A stretch of 64,000 nt of DNA from Gammaproteobacteria bacterium. Its GTDB lineage: Bacteria > Pseudomonadota > Gammaproteobacteria > Pseudomonadales > Azotimanducaceae. Every line of letters starts with the position of its first letter. The stretch's first letter is position 1. The position numbers and the translations under genes were made by a program. Shown piece by piece: positions 9,766 to 19,045 of this stretch. The stretch covers positions 124,001 to 188,000 of the forward strand of contig JAPOVK010000015.1 of the NCBI GenBank assembly GCA_026708185.1, read 5' to 3'. The notes beneath the pieces were generated by a model, which was not told the origin of the DNA, did no database searches, and worked only from the letters and a program-made list of their open reading frames with translations.

Positions 9766-10938
9766 TCAGGGTGAGGCCCGCGCGACGAGGTCGGCTTGCT
9801 GCGCGATCAGCGCGTCGTGGCTTGAGTCCGTTCCCAACACGATCCCTTCGGGTACGGCGGCGTCGGACAGTGTCTGAAACGCGGGATTGTCGAATGCTTG
9901 CAGGCGAACCCGCTCGGCGTCGACGACGGCGGCGTACGCCGCACGTCCCAGCACGAGAGCGCCGTCCGGCGCCAGGGATGCGAGAACGGCGACCGCTTCG
10001 GCGGAAGCCGCGTCCACGACGGCCGACTGGTCATCCACCCAGTCCCCGGTCACAAGGTCGAGGCCGAGGCGGAACGGGCTCGACGATGCACCGGGGGACG
10101 GTTGCGCGGCGTCGGCGGGGTCGTCGCGCGGCGGCGCGCCGAGGAGGCGCTGGACCAGCAAGGCTGCGCAGACCACCTCGAAGGCCCGGTCGTCGGATGT
10201 GGAAGCCGGGAACAGCAGCGCCAACCCCGTGTTCCGCCACGGCACGGCTTCAGCCGCGTACAGGTTGGCCACGCGCTCGGCGAGGGTCATGCTGCGGCTT
10301 AGCACGTCGCCGCGGCCATCGTCGTCCACGTCGCTGTGCGGGAACATCGTGGCCACGAGCACGAAGAACCGACTAGGGCTCGTATCGGATTCGGTGTCGG
10401 GGCCGGCGATCGTGGCCGTGCGCCTGGTGCGAGTCGACAGTCGACCGTAGCCGTACGCAGCACCCGCCACGACGACGAAACCGGCGGCAAACAGCCACCA
10501 GGACCGGGACAGGAGCGCAGCTGTCTGCGGTCGGAACCGGTCTTCGTGCAGCATGACCCGGACGTGGCCGGCAACCGTATCCTGAATCGCGACTTGGCTC
10601 AGGTACGTCGGACCGTCGGGCCGAGGATTGCCTTCAACCACCAGTTCGGTCCCGTCGACGCTATACATCTCGATACTGCGGACCTCAGGGCGTTCCACCA
10701 TGCGCTTGGCCAGCAGGCCAAGGCGGATACGGTCCGGCCGCATCATCGGCTCGACGGCGAGGTAGGCAAGGTCGTCCGCCACCTGCGATCCGAAGCGTCC
10801 CATCGCCCGAGCGTTTTGCTCGGCCGCGAGGAAATGCCATGCGCTCAAAGTTGCCGCGAGGGCCACGACGTAGCCGAGACCGGCGCACAGCGCAAGCGCT
10901 CCGGGGCCGAAGTGCGGACCGTCGGACGCTATGGGCAA
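9766..10938 (-). CDS. SMP/AhpA (YtjB)-like inner membrane protein
   Basis: 390-residue membrane protein with two transmembrane segments (about 12-32 and 146-165) enclosing a ~110-residue periplasmic domain with RSIEMYSVDGTELVVEG, a layout matching the SMP/YtjB group of proteins near serB and parC in gammaproteobacteria. The cytoplasmic half has a weak resemblance to class III nucleotide cyclase folds (FVLVATMFPHSD, LALLFPA, LGLDLVTGDW), but catalytic residues are not evident. Its start overlaps the end of epmB by 10 bp, so both are likely one transcript. Role unknown; the family name is a moderately confident reading. Confidence 0.65.
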   Translation of the reverse strand: MPIASDGPHFGPGALALCAGLGYVVALAATLSAWHFLAAEQNARAMGRFGSQVADDLAYLAVEPMMRPDRIRLGLLAKRMVERPEVRSIEMYSVDGTELVVEGNPRPDGPTYLSQVAIQDTVAGHVRVMLHEDRFRPQTAALLSRSWWLFAAGFVVVAGAAYGYGRLSTRTRRTATIAGPDTESDTSPSRFFVLVATMFPHSDVDDDGRGDVLSRSMTLAERVANLYAAEAVPWRNTGLALLFPASTSDDRAFEVVCAALLVQRLLGAPPRDDPADAAQPSPGASSSPFRLGLDLVTGDWVDDQSAVVDAASAEAVAVLASLAPDGALVLGRAAYAAVVDAERVRLQAFDNPAFQTLSDAAVPEGIVLGTDSSHDALIAQQADLVARASP

Positions 10939-11972
10939 AGCAGTTCCTTGGCCGACGCGCCAGGCCGTTCGCGCACGAGCCGGGGTACGAGGTAGCCGGG
11001 CAGCTTGGCGGCCAAGGCGCGGTGGATCGCGACCGCCGGTGCGTCCGCCACATTGAAGTGGGCCGTGCCGGCGACGCGGTCGGGCATGTGCAGGTAGTAG
11101 GGCAGGATGCCTGTGTCGAAGAGGCGCTCGGAGAGCTCCGCCAAGGTGTCGGCGTCGTCGTTGACGCCTTGGAGCAATACGCTTTGATTCAACAGCGTGA
11201 ACTCCGCAAGCGCCCTTGTGGCGCGGCGACAGTCGTCGTCGATTTCACGGGGATGGTTGAAGTGGAGGACGATGACGACGCGCTGGCGGGCGTTCCGCAA
11301 GGTCTCGATCAGTTCCCCCGTCACGCGTTGCGGGATGACGACCGGCGTTCTCGTATGTACGCGCAGGCGCACGACGTGCTCGATCGCCCCGATCTGCGTG
11401 ACCAAGCCGGCCAAGTGGCTGTCGCTGACCATGAGCGGGTCGCCCCCGGAGAGGATCAACTCCCTGACGCTCGGATCGCGGCGGACGGCGGCCAGCCCAG
11501 GGAACGCCGAGGCCTGCCGGTGCTCCGCATAGGGGAAGTGCCTGCGAAAGCAGTAACGACAGTTGACGGCGCAAGTGCCGCTGGCGATGAGCAGGGCGCG
11601 CCCGGCGTACTTCTGCATCAGTCCGGTGTCGACCATCGCGTCGGCTTCGGCGAGCGCGTCGTTGCCGAAGCCAGGTGCCGATTCGGCTTCCAGGGGGCTC
11701 GGCAGGACTTGCCGTAGCAGCGGATCGGCCGCGTCGCCTCGGCGCATGCGGGCGATATAGGGGCGCGGGACGCGAACCGGGAAATCAGGATTGGCGAGGC
11801 ACCCACGGTCCTGCCCCAAGCCCAGCAACCGCAGGAGTTCGGCACCGCTCCGGATCGATCGCTTGAGTTCCCGCTGCCAGGCACCGGCCGGCCAAGGCGC
11901 GCTCGCGTCGCCGTCAGGCGACGCGCGTTGAGGCTGGTGGGCGCTTGTCGAGTGCGGTTGGCCGGGTATCAT
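10929..11972 (-). CDS. epmB: EF-P (R)-beta-lysylation protein EpmB (lysine 2,3-aminomutase-like)
   Basis: Radical-SAM, PLP-dependent aminomutase that isomerises L-lysine to (R)-beta-lysine for attachment to elongation factor P. The radical-SAM cluster is CAVNCRYCF (Cys134, Cys138, Cys141), followed by [11 protein letters not shown]. 347 residues matches the EpmB length rather than the larger catabolic KamA enzymes. It is divergent from efp-epmA, so the complete modification set is together. The N-terminal region (about residues 16-23) is encoded by a hairpin of family B (11904-11925), probably an inserted element tolerated before the conserved [12 protein letters not shown] start of the family. 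Confidence 0.93.
   Translation of the reverse strand: MIPGQPHSTSAHQPQRASPDGDASAPWPAGAWQRELKRSIRSGAELLRLLGLGQDRGCLANPDFPVRVPRPYIARMRRGDAADPLLRQVLPSPLEAESAPGFGNDALAEADAMVDTGLMQKYAGRALLIASGTCAVNCRYCFRRHFPYAEHRQASAFPGLAAVRRDPSVRELILSGGDPLMVSDSHLAGLVTQIGAIEHVVRLRVHTRTPVVIPQRVTGELIETLRNARQRVVIVLHFNHPREIDDDCRRATRALAEFTLLNQSVLLQGVNDDADTLAELSERLFDTGILPYYLHMPDRVAGTAHFNVADAPAVAIHRALAAKLPGYLVPRLVRERPGASAKELLCP
11904..11925. repeat. Family B hairpin, partial copy within the epmB 5' end
   Basis: Perfect hairpin CGCGTCGCC-GTCA-GGCGACGCG preceded by GCT, equivalent to the second stem of the twin-hairpin element. It is translated in frame as RASPDGDA in the non-conserved N-terminus of EpmB. The first stem is absent. 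Confidence 0.5.
11945..11972 (+). promoter_or_regulatory. Predicted sigma-70 promoter for efp
   Basis: TTGTCG (11945-11950) and TATCAT (11967-11972) are separated by 16 bp, giving a leader of about 90 nt to the GTG start of efp at 12071. The -10 overlaps the epmB start codon on the other strand, so transcription of the two divergent units could interfere. Judged by eye only. Confidence 0.4.
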
Positions 11973-12070
11973 CTGCGCTTCCTTACGGCGAACGACTTGA
12001 CGGCGAACGTGGCAGGGGCGCGCGTCGGGGCTTGAGTCGCTTGCCGCTTAAGCCCGATGGAGAGCAAGGC

Positions 12071-12643
12071 GTGGCGAATTATTCTACCAACGAATTCCGA
12101 CCGGGACTGAAGGTCATGCTGGAGGGCGACCCGTGTTCGATCCTCGACAGCGAGTTCGTCAAGCCCGGGAAGGGCCAGGCGTTCACGCGGGTCAAACTCC
12201 GCAACCTGATCACGGGGCGGGTCTGGGACCGCACCTATCGCAGCGGCGAATCCTTGCCAGCGGCCGACGTGTTGGAGACGGAGATGGAGTTCCTCTACGA
12301 CGACGGCGAGTTCTGGCATTTCATGAAAACGGACGGCAGCTTCGAGCAGCTTGCGGCGAGTGCGTCGGCCGTCGGTGACGCAAAGGACTGGCTGCTGGCC
12401 CAGGAGGCCTGCAGTGTCACGCTGTGGAACAACGAGCCGATTTCCGTGACGCCGCCCAACTTCGTGGAATTGGCGGTGGCGCGAACGGACCCGGGTTTAC
12501 GCGGCGACACCGCGCAGGGCGGCGTCAAGCCGGCTGAACTGGCCACGGGAGCGACGGTTCGCGTGCCGCTGTTCATCGAGATCGGCGACGTGCTCCGGGT
12601 CGACACCCGTTCCGGCGAGTACGTCAGCCGCGTCAAGAGCTGA
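12071..12643 (+). CDS. efp: Translation elongation factor P
   Basis: EF-P relieves ribosome stalling at polyproline. The GTG at 12071 gives 190 residues starting [14 protein letters not shown], aligned end to end with E. coli EF-P (188), and has GGAG (12059-12062) 8 bases upstream; the reading frame extends further up but without family sequence. Domain I contains [10 protein letters not shown] with Lys34, the residue beta-lysylated by EpmA/EpmB; the C-terminus [19 protein letters not shown] is conserved. epmA follows 7 bp downstream, epmB is divergent upstream. Confidence 0.97.
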   Translation: MANYSTNEFRPGLKVMLEGDPCSILDSEFVKPGKGQAFTRVKLRNLITGRVWDRTYRSGESLPAADVLETEMEFLYDDGEFWHFMKTDGSFEQLAASASAVGDAKDWLLAQEACSVTLWNNEPISVTPPNFVELAVARTDPGLRGDTAQGGVKPAELATGATVRVPLFIEIGDVLRVDTRSGEYVSRVKS

Positions 12644-12650
12644 CGGAGGC

Positions 12651-13589
12651 ATGGCGGACGCGGAGCGATCCCGGCTTGCACCGGCCGATTGGCGGCCTTC
12701 GTGTCCCATATCGACGCTCCGCGAGCGGGGTCGGCTGCTCGGCGACATTCGGGGCTTCTTCGCGGCGCGGGACATCCTGGAGGTGCAGACGCCGGCATTG
12801 GGTCGACGGACGGTCCTCGATCCGGCGCTCGACAGCATCGCGACACGGGGTGGCCGCTACCTGCAGACCTCGCCCGAGTACCACATGAAACGCCTCTTGG
12901 CCGCGGGGGCGCCGTCGATCTACCAGATCGGGCCGGCGTTCCGTGACGGCGAGGCGGGGCGTTGGCACAACCCGGAGTTCACGATACTCGAGTGGTACCG
13001 GGTTGGCTTCGACGCACCGGCCCTCATGGCGGAGGTCGCGGCACTGGTGGATTCGCTACTCGGCCACGCACCGTACGGGTCCGTGGCGTGCGCCGACCTA
13101 TTGCGCGAGCGGTTCGGCATCGATATCGACAACACGGCGGCGCTCATCGAACTCGGCAGCACGCTGGGGCTTGACGAGCCAACGCTCGACGAGGCGCTGG
13201 ACCTGGTTCTCGCCGAGGCCTTGAGCTCGCGCACGGAGAGCCGGGTCTTCGTGACCGGATTCCCTGCGGCGCTCGCGGCGCTGGCAAGGGTTGGCGACGA
13301 CGGTTGTGCGGAACGCTTCGAGCTGATCGTGGAAGGCGTCGAGGTGGCCAACGGCTACCACGAACTGACCGATGCGGAGGAGTTGGCCGCCCGCATGGAA
13401 GCGGACGTGGAACGGCGGCGAGTGCTCGGCAAGACCGGGCCGGTTCCGGACGAGGCCTTGCTTGCGGCGCATCAGCACGGCTTGCCGGACTGTGCCGGCG
13501 TGGCCATGGGATTGGATCGACTGCTGATGCTTAAGGTGGGGGCGACGAGCCTCGCCGAGGTGATGGCATTCAGTTGGGATCGCGCCTGA
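12651..13589 (+). CDS. epmA: EF-P lysine ligase EpmA (GenX/PoxA)
   Basis: Truncated class II lysyl-tRNA-synthetase-like enzyme that activates (R)-beta-lysine and attaches it to EF-P Lys34. 312 residues without an anticodon-binding domain separates it from LysS (~500). Class II motifs are visible: QTPALGRRTVLDPAL, TSPEYHMKRLLAAGAPSIYQ, FRDGEAGRWHNPEFTILEWYR, and motif 3 GVAMGLDRLLMLKVG. It forms an operon with efp; the last 20 bp overlap the convergent psd gene. Confidence 0.95.
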   Translation: MADAERSRLAPADWRPSCPISTLRERGRLLGDIRGFFAARDILEVQTPALGRRTVLDPALDSIATRGGRYLQTSPEYHMKRLLAAGAPSIYQIGPAFRDGEAGRWHNPEFTILEWYRVGFDAPALMAEVAALVDSLLGHAPYGSVACADLLRERFGIDIDNTAALIELGSTLGLDEPTLDEALDLVLAEALSSRTESRVFVTGFPAALAALARVGDDGCAERFELIVEGVEVANGYHELTDAEELAARMEADVERRRVLGKTGPVPDEALLAAHQHGLPDCAGVAMGLDRLLMLKVGATSLAEVMAFSWDRA

Positions 13590-14415
13590 GCGTCGCGATC
13601 GGCGTTCCGACCCGGACCGCGCGGCCAGCCTCCAGGCCCCGCGTCAACGTGGCGGCTTCCGGGGGGAACAGCACGACCACCGTCGAGCCGAGCTGGAAAG
13701 CCGCGACGCCGTCGCCGCGCTCGAACGCGACGCCTGTTGGGAAGCGGGCCATAGGCTCGCGGTAGGGCGACACCGGCCCCTGCGGCCAGGTCACGTCGAT
13801 GCTGGCGACAATCATGGCGCCGACCAGGACTAGCGCGTACTCGCCGAACGCGGCCTTGAGACGCAGGACCAGTCGTTCGTTGCGTGCAAAGAGACCCGCA
13901 ACGTGCGCCTCGGTCACGGCGTTGACGGAAAACAGGCGCCCCGGGATCTCCAGCGTGGAGACCAGCGATGCCGCGCACGGCGCATGCACGCGGTGGTAGT
14001 TGTGCGGGGCCAGGTAGATCGTCGCGAACGGCCCGTCGGCGAGCATCTGCGCGAAATCGTCGTCGCCGACGAGGTCCGCGACGGTGTAGCTGCGGCCCTT
14101 GGCCTGCAGCAATTCGCCGCCGACGGCCGTGCCGGCTTGGCTGACGACGCCGTCGGCCGGGCTGACGGCTACATCGTCCCGGGTGGGCATCGGGCGCGTG
14201 CCGGGCAGCAGCGGGCGCGTAAAGAACGCGTTGAAGCTTGCGAAGTCCGCCGCCGAGTCGCCCTGGAACTCGGTCATGTCGACGTGGTAGGCCGCCTTGA
14301 AGCCCTCGATCAACAGGCGTTTCAAAACCGGATTCCGCGATGCCGCGAAGCGTCCGAGCAAACGGGACAGTCCGTGCTGCGGCAGCAGGTGCTGTAGCGT
14401 CGCGAACGGGTGCAC
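13570..14415 (-). CDS. psd: Phosphatidylserine decarboxylase proenzyme
   Basis: Membrane-associated pyruvoyl enzyme that makes phosphatidylethanolamine. The self-cleavage motif LGST is at residues 242-245, where Ser244 becomes the pyruvoyl group; Asp88 (SPADG) and His144 (HNYHRVH) complete the known Asp-His-Ser set. 281 residues is the normal size for the bacterial type I enzyme. The rhodanese gene lies 3 bp upstream on the same strand, a pairing also known in pseudomonads. The 3' end overlaps epmA by 20 bp tail to tail. Confidence 0.96.
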   Translation of the reverse strand: MHPFATLQHLLPQHGLSRLLGRFAASRNPVLKRLLIEGFKAAYHVDMTEFQGDSAADFASFNAFFTRPLLPGTRPMPTRDDVAVSPADGVVSQAGTAVGGELLQAKGRSYTVADLVGDDDFAQMLADGPFATIYLAPHNYHRVHAPCAASLVSTLEIPGRLFSVNAVTEAHVAGLFARNERLVLRLKAAFGEYALVLVGAMIVASIDVTWPQGPVSPYREPMARFPTGVAFERGDGVAAFQLGSTVVVLFPPEAATLTRGLEAGRAVRVGTPIATLRRDPN

Positions 14416-14418
14416 GCG

Positions 14419-15219
14419 CTAGCTCGTCTCCACCGGCGTGTCGAAGCGATTGCCCCACTCGGCCCAGGAGCCGTGATACGCGCGAATTCTCGGAAATCCG
14501 AGCAGGCGCGCCGTCATGTAGGTCAGACCGGAACGATGGTGGGTTTGGCAATGGGTGACGATGTCGCGATCCGGCGTAATGCCGTGCCGGTTGAGCAAGG
14601 CCTCGACGCCGTCTACCAGACGCAACTGTCGACCACGGTCCATCAGTTCCAGCCAATCGAGATTGACCGCCCCGGGAATGTGGCCGGCTCGGGCGGCCGT
14701 CGCCTTGCGCCCAGCGAACTCGTCGGCGGATCGGCAGTCCCAGACCAGGAAACCAGGGTCGTCGAGCCGGGAGAGAATGTCCTCGGCTTCGGCGATGGGC
14801 CCGGTATCGATCTCGATCTCGACGTCCGTTGGCTGCTTCGTCGAAGGCTCGCGGCTGAGCGGCAGGCCCGCCGTATGCCACGCATGGAGGCCGCCATCCA
14901 GGTAGCGCCAGTTGTTGTTGCCGATGACGTCCAGGGTCCAGGCCAGGCGCCCGGCCCAGCCGCCGCCCTCGTCGTCGAGAGTAACGACCTCGGCGCCGTG
15001 CGTGTATCCGATGCGGCGAAACAGGGCGGTCAGGCGCGCCCGGTCGGGAAGCCTGCCGGTAGCCGGCGGGACACCGGAGACAAGCTCCCGGGGCTGGACG
15101 TTGACGGCGCCCGGCACATGCGCGGCTTCGTAAACCGCGCTAGGTGTCACCTGGACCACGAGGAGGTTTTCGGGAAGACGTGCGGCAAGCTCCGTCGGGC
15201 TGATCAGGGCGGGTTCCAT
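14419..15219 (-). CDS. Thiosulfate/3-mercaptopyruvate sulfurtransferase (two rhodanese domains)
   Basis: Transfers sulfane sulfur to thiol or cyanide acceptors. Two rhodanese domains are visible: an inactive N-terminal one (VVQVTPSAVYEAAHVPGAVN) and a C-terminal one with the active-site loop Cys in THCQTHHRSGLTY. The loop has six residues and resembles RhdA-like rhodaneses rather than the CGSGVTA loop of mercaptopyruvate enzymes, so the preferred donor is open. I chose ATG 15219; an in-frame TTG at 15234 would add five residues. It is 3 bp from psd and likely co-transcribed. Confidence 0.9.
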   Translation of the reverse strand: MEPALISPTELAARLPENLLVVQVTPSAVYEAAHVPGAVNVQPRELVSGVPPATGRLPDRARLTALFRRIGYTHGAEVVTLDDEGGGWAGRLAWTLDVIGNNNWRYLDGGLHAWHTAGLPLSREPSTKQPTDVEIEIDTGPIAEAEDILSRLDDPGFLVWDCRSADEFAGRKATAARAGHIPGAVNLDWLELMDRGRQLRLVDGVEALLNRHGITPDRDIVTHCQTHHRSGLTYMTARLLGFPRIRAYHGSWAEWGNRFDTPVETS

Positions 15220-15357
15220 TTCGATGTGGATCAAGCGAAGCGACGGGAGATATTGCGTTGCCCCGGCCGACGGGGCAACCGGGTTCCCGGTGCGACACCT
15301 TGGCGCGGCCGGGACCCAAGGCTATGCTGTCGAGGAACCGTTGGATGAGTTGGGCGA

Positions 15358-15909
15358 ATGCAGGAACCGGCAGGTAACGGCAAGCTCGTCTGGATCGACT
15401 TGGAGATGACCGGCCTCGATGCGGACGCGGATGTCATCCTGGAGATCGCGACCCTCGTGACCGACAGCGCGTTGCGCATCGTCGCCGAAGGCCCTGAACT
15501 GGCCATCCACCACGACGCCTCCGTTCTCGCCGACATGGACGACTGGAACGTCAGGCACCACACGGCGTCCGGATTGCTTGCGCGCGTGCAGCAATCCGAG
15601 GTCAGCGTCGTCGAAGCGGAGGCGGTGACGCTCGCGTTCGTGGCGCGGCACGTGGCGGCGAACACGTCGCCGCTTTGCGGCAACACGGTTTGGCAGGATC
15701 GGCGATTCCTGATGCGCTACATGCCGACCCTCAACGACTACCTGCACTATCGGATCATCGACGTTTCGACGGTCAAGGAACTGGCTCGACGGTGGCGGCC
15801 GGAGTCGGTTGCCGGAGTTCAGAAGACCAGCACGCACCGTGCGATGGCGGACATCCGGGAGTCGGTCGCGGAACTCAAGCACTATAGGGAGTCGTTCTTC
15901 ATCGCTTAA
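15358..15909 (+). CDS. orn: Oligoribonuclease
   Basis: DEDDh 3'-5' exonuclease that degrades dinucleotides, including pGpG from cyclic-di-GMP. ExoI motif [10 protein letters not shown] is near the N-terminus, with [18 protein letters not shown] and [10 protein letters not shown] in the middle and H-R-A-M-A-D-I near the C-terminus. 183 residues matches the family (~181). It starts the conserved orn-queG-nnr-tsaE-amiC-mutL-miaA-hfq neighbourhood and overlaps queG tail to tail by 4 bp. Confidence 0.97.
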   Translation: MQEPAGNGKLVWIDLEMTGLDADADVILEIATLVTDSALRIVAEGPELAIHHDASVLADMDDWNVRHHTASGLLARVQQSEVSVVEAEAVTLAFVARHVAANTSPLCGNTVWQDRRFLMRYMPTLNDYLHYRIIDVSTVKELARRWRPESVAGVQKTSTHRAMADIRESVAELKHYRESFFIA

Positions 15910-16991
15910 GCCGTGCACTGTCGGGCGAGGGCCCAGTCGATATGCTCGCGCACCATGGTTGATGCGTTGGCCCGGCGTGCCCGTAGCGCTCCGACAATGT
16001 GCCCATCGGGCGGCGCGTTGCCGGCGGCAACGGCGAGGTTGCGGACCCACTGCTCGTAGTTGACGCGCCGTATCGCCATGCCAGCGGTCTTGTCGAGGAA
16101 TTCATCCTCGTCCCACGCCAGCAGTTCGGCGATGGCGGCCGTGTCGAGACCGTGCCGCGGCGTGAACTCGGCTTCGGGCGATCGACGCGCGAATCGGTTC
16201 CATGGACACACGATCTGGCAGTCGTCGCAGCCGAAGACGCGGTTGCCGACGGCTGCGCGCATGTCCTCCGGGATAGGGCCCTTGTTCTCGATCGTCAGGT
16301 ACGAGATGCAGCGCCTGGCATCGAGCTTACCGGGTTCGAGGATGGCCTCCGTTGGGCACACCGAGAGGCATGCCCGGCAACTGCCGCAGCCCGGCTGCTC
16401 GCGCGGCGGCGTCACCGGTAGCGGGAGGTTGGTATAGATCTCACCGAGAAAGAACCACGAGCCCGCGTCCTGATTGAGCAGCAACGTGTTCTTGCCCTGC
16501 CAGCCGAGCCCGGCCTTCGCGCCGAGAGGCTTCTCGAGGACCGGCGCCGAGTCGACGAACGCCCGGCTACCGGTCTCGGTAACTCCGGCGCTGGCTTCGA
16601 TCCGGCGGGCGAGCTTCGCGAGTCGACGTCGCAGGGTCTTGTGGTAGTCGCGGCCGAGAGCGTACCGGGCGATGTACGCCGACCCGTCGTTGACCGGCAA
16701 CTCCGTGGCGCCTGGCGGCGTCACGCCGAGGTAGTCCATGCGCACGGAGATGACGCGGATCGTGTCGGGATGCAGTTCCGCCGGGTCAAGCCGCTTGTCC
16801 ACGTTTCGGCTGAGGTACCCCATGTCGCCATGCATGCGCTCTTCGAGCCACGCGAGGAAGGCGGTCGAGTGTCCCGACAGGTCCGTGTCGGTGATGCCGA
16901 CTTGCTGGAAGCCCAGCGCGGAGGCCCAAGACTCGATGTCTCGGGCAAGCGCGTTGTAGTCGACGGGCGCGCGGGCTTCGGTGTTGTCCAT
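15906..16991 (-). CDS. queG: Epoxyqueuosine reductase QueG
   Basis: Cobalamin-dependent iron-sulfur enzyme for the last step of queuosine synthesis in tRNA. Two 4Fe-4S cluster motifs are visible: [16 protein letters not shown] and [17 protein letters not shown] 16991 gives 361 residues (E. coli ~379) and starts before the conserved [18 protein letters not shown]; the frame is open for another 100 residues upstream, but these have no family character and cross the nnr promoter. Convergent with orn, divergent from nnr. Confidence 0.95.
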   Translation of the reverse strand: MDNTEARAPVDYNALARDIESWASALGFQQVGITDTDLSGHSTAFLAWLEERMHGDMGYLSRNVDKRLDPAELHPDTIRVISVRMDYLGVTPPGATELPVNDGSAYIARYALGRDYHKTLRRRLAKLARRIEASAGVTETGSRAFVDSAPVLEKPLGAKAGLGWQGKNTLLLNQDAGSWFFLGEIYTNLPLPVTPPREQPGCGSCRACLSVCPTEAILEPGKLDARRCISYLTIENKGPIPEDMRAAVGNRVFGCDDCQIVCPWNRFARRSPEAEFTPRHGLDTAAIAELLAWDEDEFLDKTAGMAIRRVNYEQWVRNLAVAAGNAPPDGHIVGALRARRANASTMVREHIDWALARQCTA

Positions 16992-17067
16992 GGTGCGCGT
17001 CAAAACTGGGTCGGCCTGGCAAGTGTAAGGTAAGCGCCGTGGCGCGGCGGCAGACTTGGCAGCCCGT

Positions 17068-17097
17068 TTGGTGCCGCGTGGCGTGTGGGCGTATAGT
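17068..17097 (+). promoter_or_regulatory. Predicted promoter for nnr, possibly giving a leaderless transcript
   Basis: TTGGTG (17068-17073), 18-bp spacer, TATAGT (17092-17097). The expected transcription start, about 7 bases after the -10, falls at the ATG of nnr (17104), and no ribosome-binding sequence lies before that ATG. By-eye prediction. Confidence 0.4.
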
Positions 17098-17103
17098 CCC
17101 ACG

Positions 17104-18606
17104 ATGCGCCGCCTAACACGGAACGTTACGCGAGTCTTCACCGGCGCCGAGAGCCGGGCTTTCGACACCCGCGCGATCGAAGTCTTCGAGATTCCGGGAA
17201 TCCGGCTCATGCACCGCGCCGGGCGGGCCACGTTCGAGGTGTTGCGCGATCGATGGCCAACCGCGCGCTCGATCACCGTCGTATGCGGGGCCGGCAACAA
17301 CGCCGGCGACGGCTATGTCGTCGCCGGACTGGCGCGAGACGCGGGCTTGGGGGTCGATATTCTGCAGGTCGGCGATCCCGGCAAGCTCAACGGGGACGCG
17401 CTCGATGCCGCGCGGTTCGCGCAAGCTCGTCTCGGCGCCGAAGTGGCGCGTTCGGCTAGACCGTGGTGCCCGGCCGGCGACATCGTTGTCGATGCGCTGC
17501 TCGGAACGGGAGTGCGGGGTGCGGTGCGGGCCGACTTCGCCGATGCCATCGCGGCGATCAACGCGACTGGCAAGCCCGTGCTCGCGGTGGACGTGCCGAG
17601 TGGTATCGATGCAGACACCGGCGGATTGCTGACGCCGAATCCTGTTCGCGCCGATGTCACCGTGACGTTCGTGGCCGCGAAGCTCGGTCTTGTGACCGGC
17701 GACGCCGTCGACTACGTGGGAGAGGTGGTATTCGACGACCTAGGTTTGCCGTGCGCCGTCTATGACACGGTCGGGGTGAGGGTTTTGAACGGCGAGGGTG
17801 TTGAAACCCTGAACCGCCGCCGCGGTGCTCACAAGGGGGATTCGGGACGCCTATTGATCGTCGGCGGCGAGACCGACATGGGCGGTGCCGTGGCCCTCGC
17901 TGGCGAGGCCGCGCTGCGCACGGGTGCCGGGCTCGTTAGCGTGGCCACGCGTGGAGAGAACCGTGCCGCGATACTTGCGCGACGGCCCGAACTGATGGTC
18001 CGCGCAACGCGCTCGCCCGAGGACATCGTCGACTTGGCCGAGCGCGCCAGCGCGGTCGCGGTCGGTCCTGGGCTCGGCCGTGGCACGTGGGGGCGCGAAC
18101 TGCTTGCGTACTGTGCGAATGTCGGCAAGCCACTCGTGGTGGACGCCGATGGTCTCAACATCGTCGCCGATGGTGACGTCGAGTTGCCCGCGCAAACGGT
18201 CATCACACCGCACCCGGGCGAGGCGGGGCGCCTGCTCGGGCAAAACAGCGCATGGGTCCAGGCGCACCGTCCCGCGGCGGCGACGGCACTCGCGAACGAC
18301 GGCAAAGTGGCCGTGCTGAAGGGTGCGGGGACGCTGATCGCGGAGGCCGGCGTGCTCCGTTCGATCTGTGTAGACGGCAACCCGGGCATGGCGACCGCCG
18401 GCAGCGGCGACGTGCTCACCGGCATCGTCGGAGCCCTGCTCGCCCGCGGATTGGCGCCGACCATGGCGGCGGACCTGGGCGTCTGGCTGCACGCCCGGGC
18501 TGGCGACGAGGCCGCTGCCGCCACGGCGGCAGTGCCGGTAGCCAGCGACTTCGTCGTCGCGTTGCGCCTGTCGGGTTCGAGGCTTGCGGGTGTTCATGGG
18601 GACTAG
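17104..18606 (+). CDS. nnr: Bifunctional NAD(P)H-hydrate epimerase / ADP-dependent dehydratase
   Basis: Repairs hydrated NAD(P)H. The N-terminal YjeF_N epimerase domain (about residues 20-215) has GAGNNAGDGYVVAGLARD; the C-terminal ADP-dependent dehydratase domain (about 230-495) has GDSGRLLIVGG, VITPHPGEAGRLLG and NPGMATAGSGDVLTGIVG. 500 residues is the family length. ATG 17104 was chosen over an upstream in-frame ATG at 17056 because of the -10 just before it. tsaE starts 11 bp before its end. Confidence 0.95.
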   Translation: MRRLTRNVTRVFTGAESRAFDTRAIEVFEIPGIRLMHRAGRATFEVLRDRWPTARSITVVCGAGNNAGDGYVVAGLARDAGLGVDILQVGDPGKLNGDALDAARFAQARLGAEVARSARPWCPAGDIVVDALLGTGVRGAVRADFADAIAAINATGKPVLAVDVPSGIDADTGGLLTPNPVRADVTVTFVAAKLGLVTGDAVDYVGEVVFDDLGLPCAVYDTVGVRVLNGEGVETLNRRRGAHKGDSGRLLIVGGETDMGGAVALAGEAALRTGAGLVSVATRGENRAAILARRPELMVRATRSPEDIVDLAERASAVAVGPGLGRGTWGRELLAYCANVGKPLVVDADGLNIVADGDVELPAQTVITPHPGEAGRLLGQNSAWVQAHRPAAATALANDGKVAVLKGAGTLIAEAGVLRSICVDGNPGMATAGSGDVLTGIVGALLARGLAPTMAADLGVWLHARAGDEAAAATAAVPVASDFVVALRLSGSRLAGVHGD

Positions 18607-19045
18607 CGTGTTTCTCGAGGACGAAGACGCGACGCTGGCGCTCGGCGCGAAGCTCGCGGTTAGCGGCTTGGCGTCGGAGTTGGTGTTCCTGCACGGTGAT
18701 CTCGGCGCTGGAAAGACCACGTTGGTGCGCGGTTTCCTGCGCGCGCTCGGGCACGACGGTGCTGTGAAGAGCCCGACCTACACGCTGCTTGAAACCTACG
18801 AGTTGCCCCCCCGCAGTGCCTCGGATGCTTCTACAGGTCTGCACATCTATCATTTCGACTTCTATCGCATTGTCGATCCCCGGGAGCTTGGATACATGGG
18901 AATCGACGAGTTGGTGGGCGCGCCGGCGGTCAAGCTGGTGGAATGGCCATCCCACGCTGGCGACCGGTTGCCCAAGCCGGACATCGAGGTACGACTCAAA
19001 GTCACCGGAGCCCACCGCTGTGCAGACATCGTCGACCATCGCTAG
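18596..19045 (+). CDS. tsaE: tRNA threonylcarbamoyladenosine biosynthesis ATPase TsaE
   Basis: ATPase that works with TsaB and TsaD in t6A37 tRNA modification. Walker A is GDLGAGKTTLVRGFL, followed by SPTYTLLETYEL and HFDFYRIVDPRELGYMGIDE, the TsaE signature. 149 residues is normal. The ATG at 18596 overlaps nnr by 11 bp; a TTG at 18584 is an alternative. The 3' end overlaps the proposed amiC start by 26 bp. Confidence 0.95.
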   Translation: MGTSVFLEDEDATLALGAKLAVSGLASELVFLHGDLGAGKTTLVRGFLRALGHDGAVKSPTYTLLETYELPPRSASDASTGLHIYHFDFYRIVDPRELGYMGIDELVGAPAVKLVEWPSHAGDRLPKPDIEVRLKVTGAHRCADIVDHR

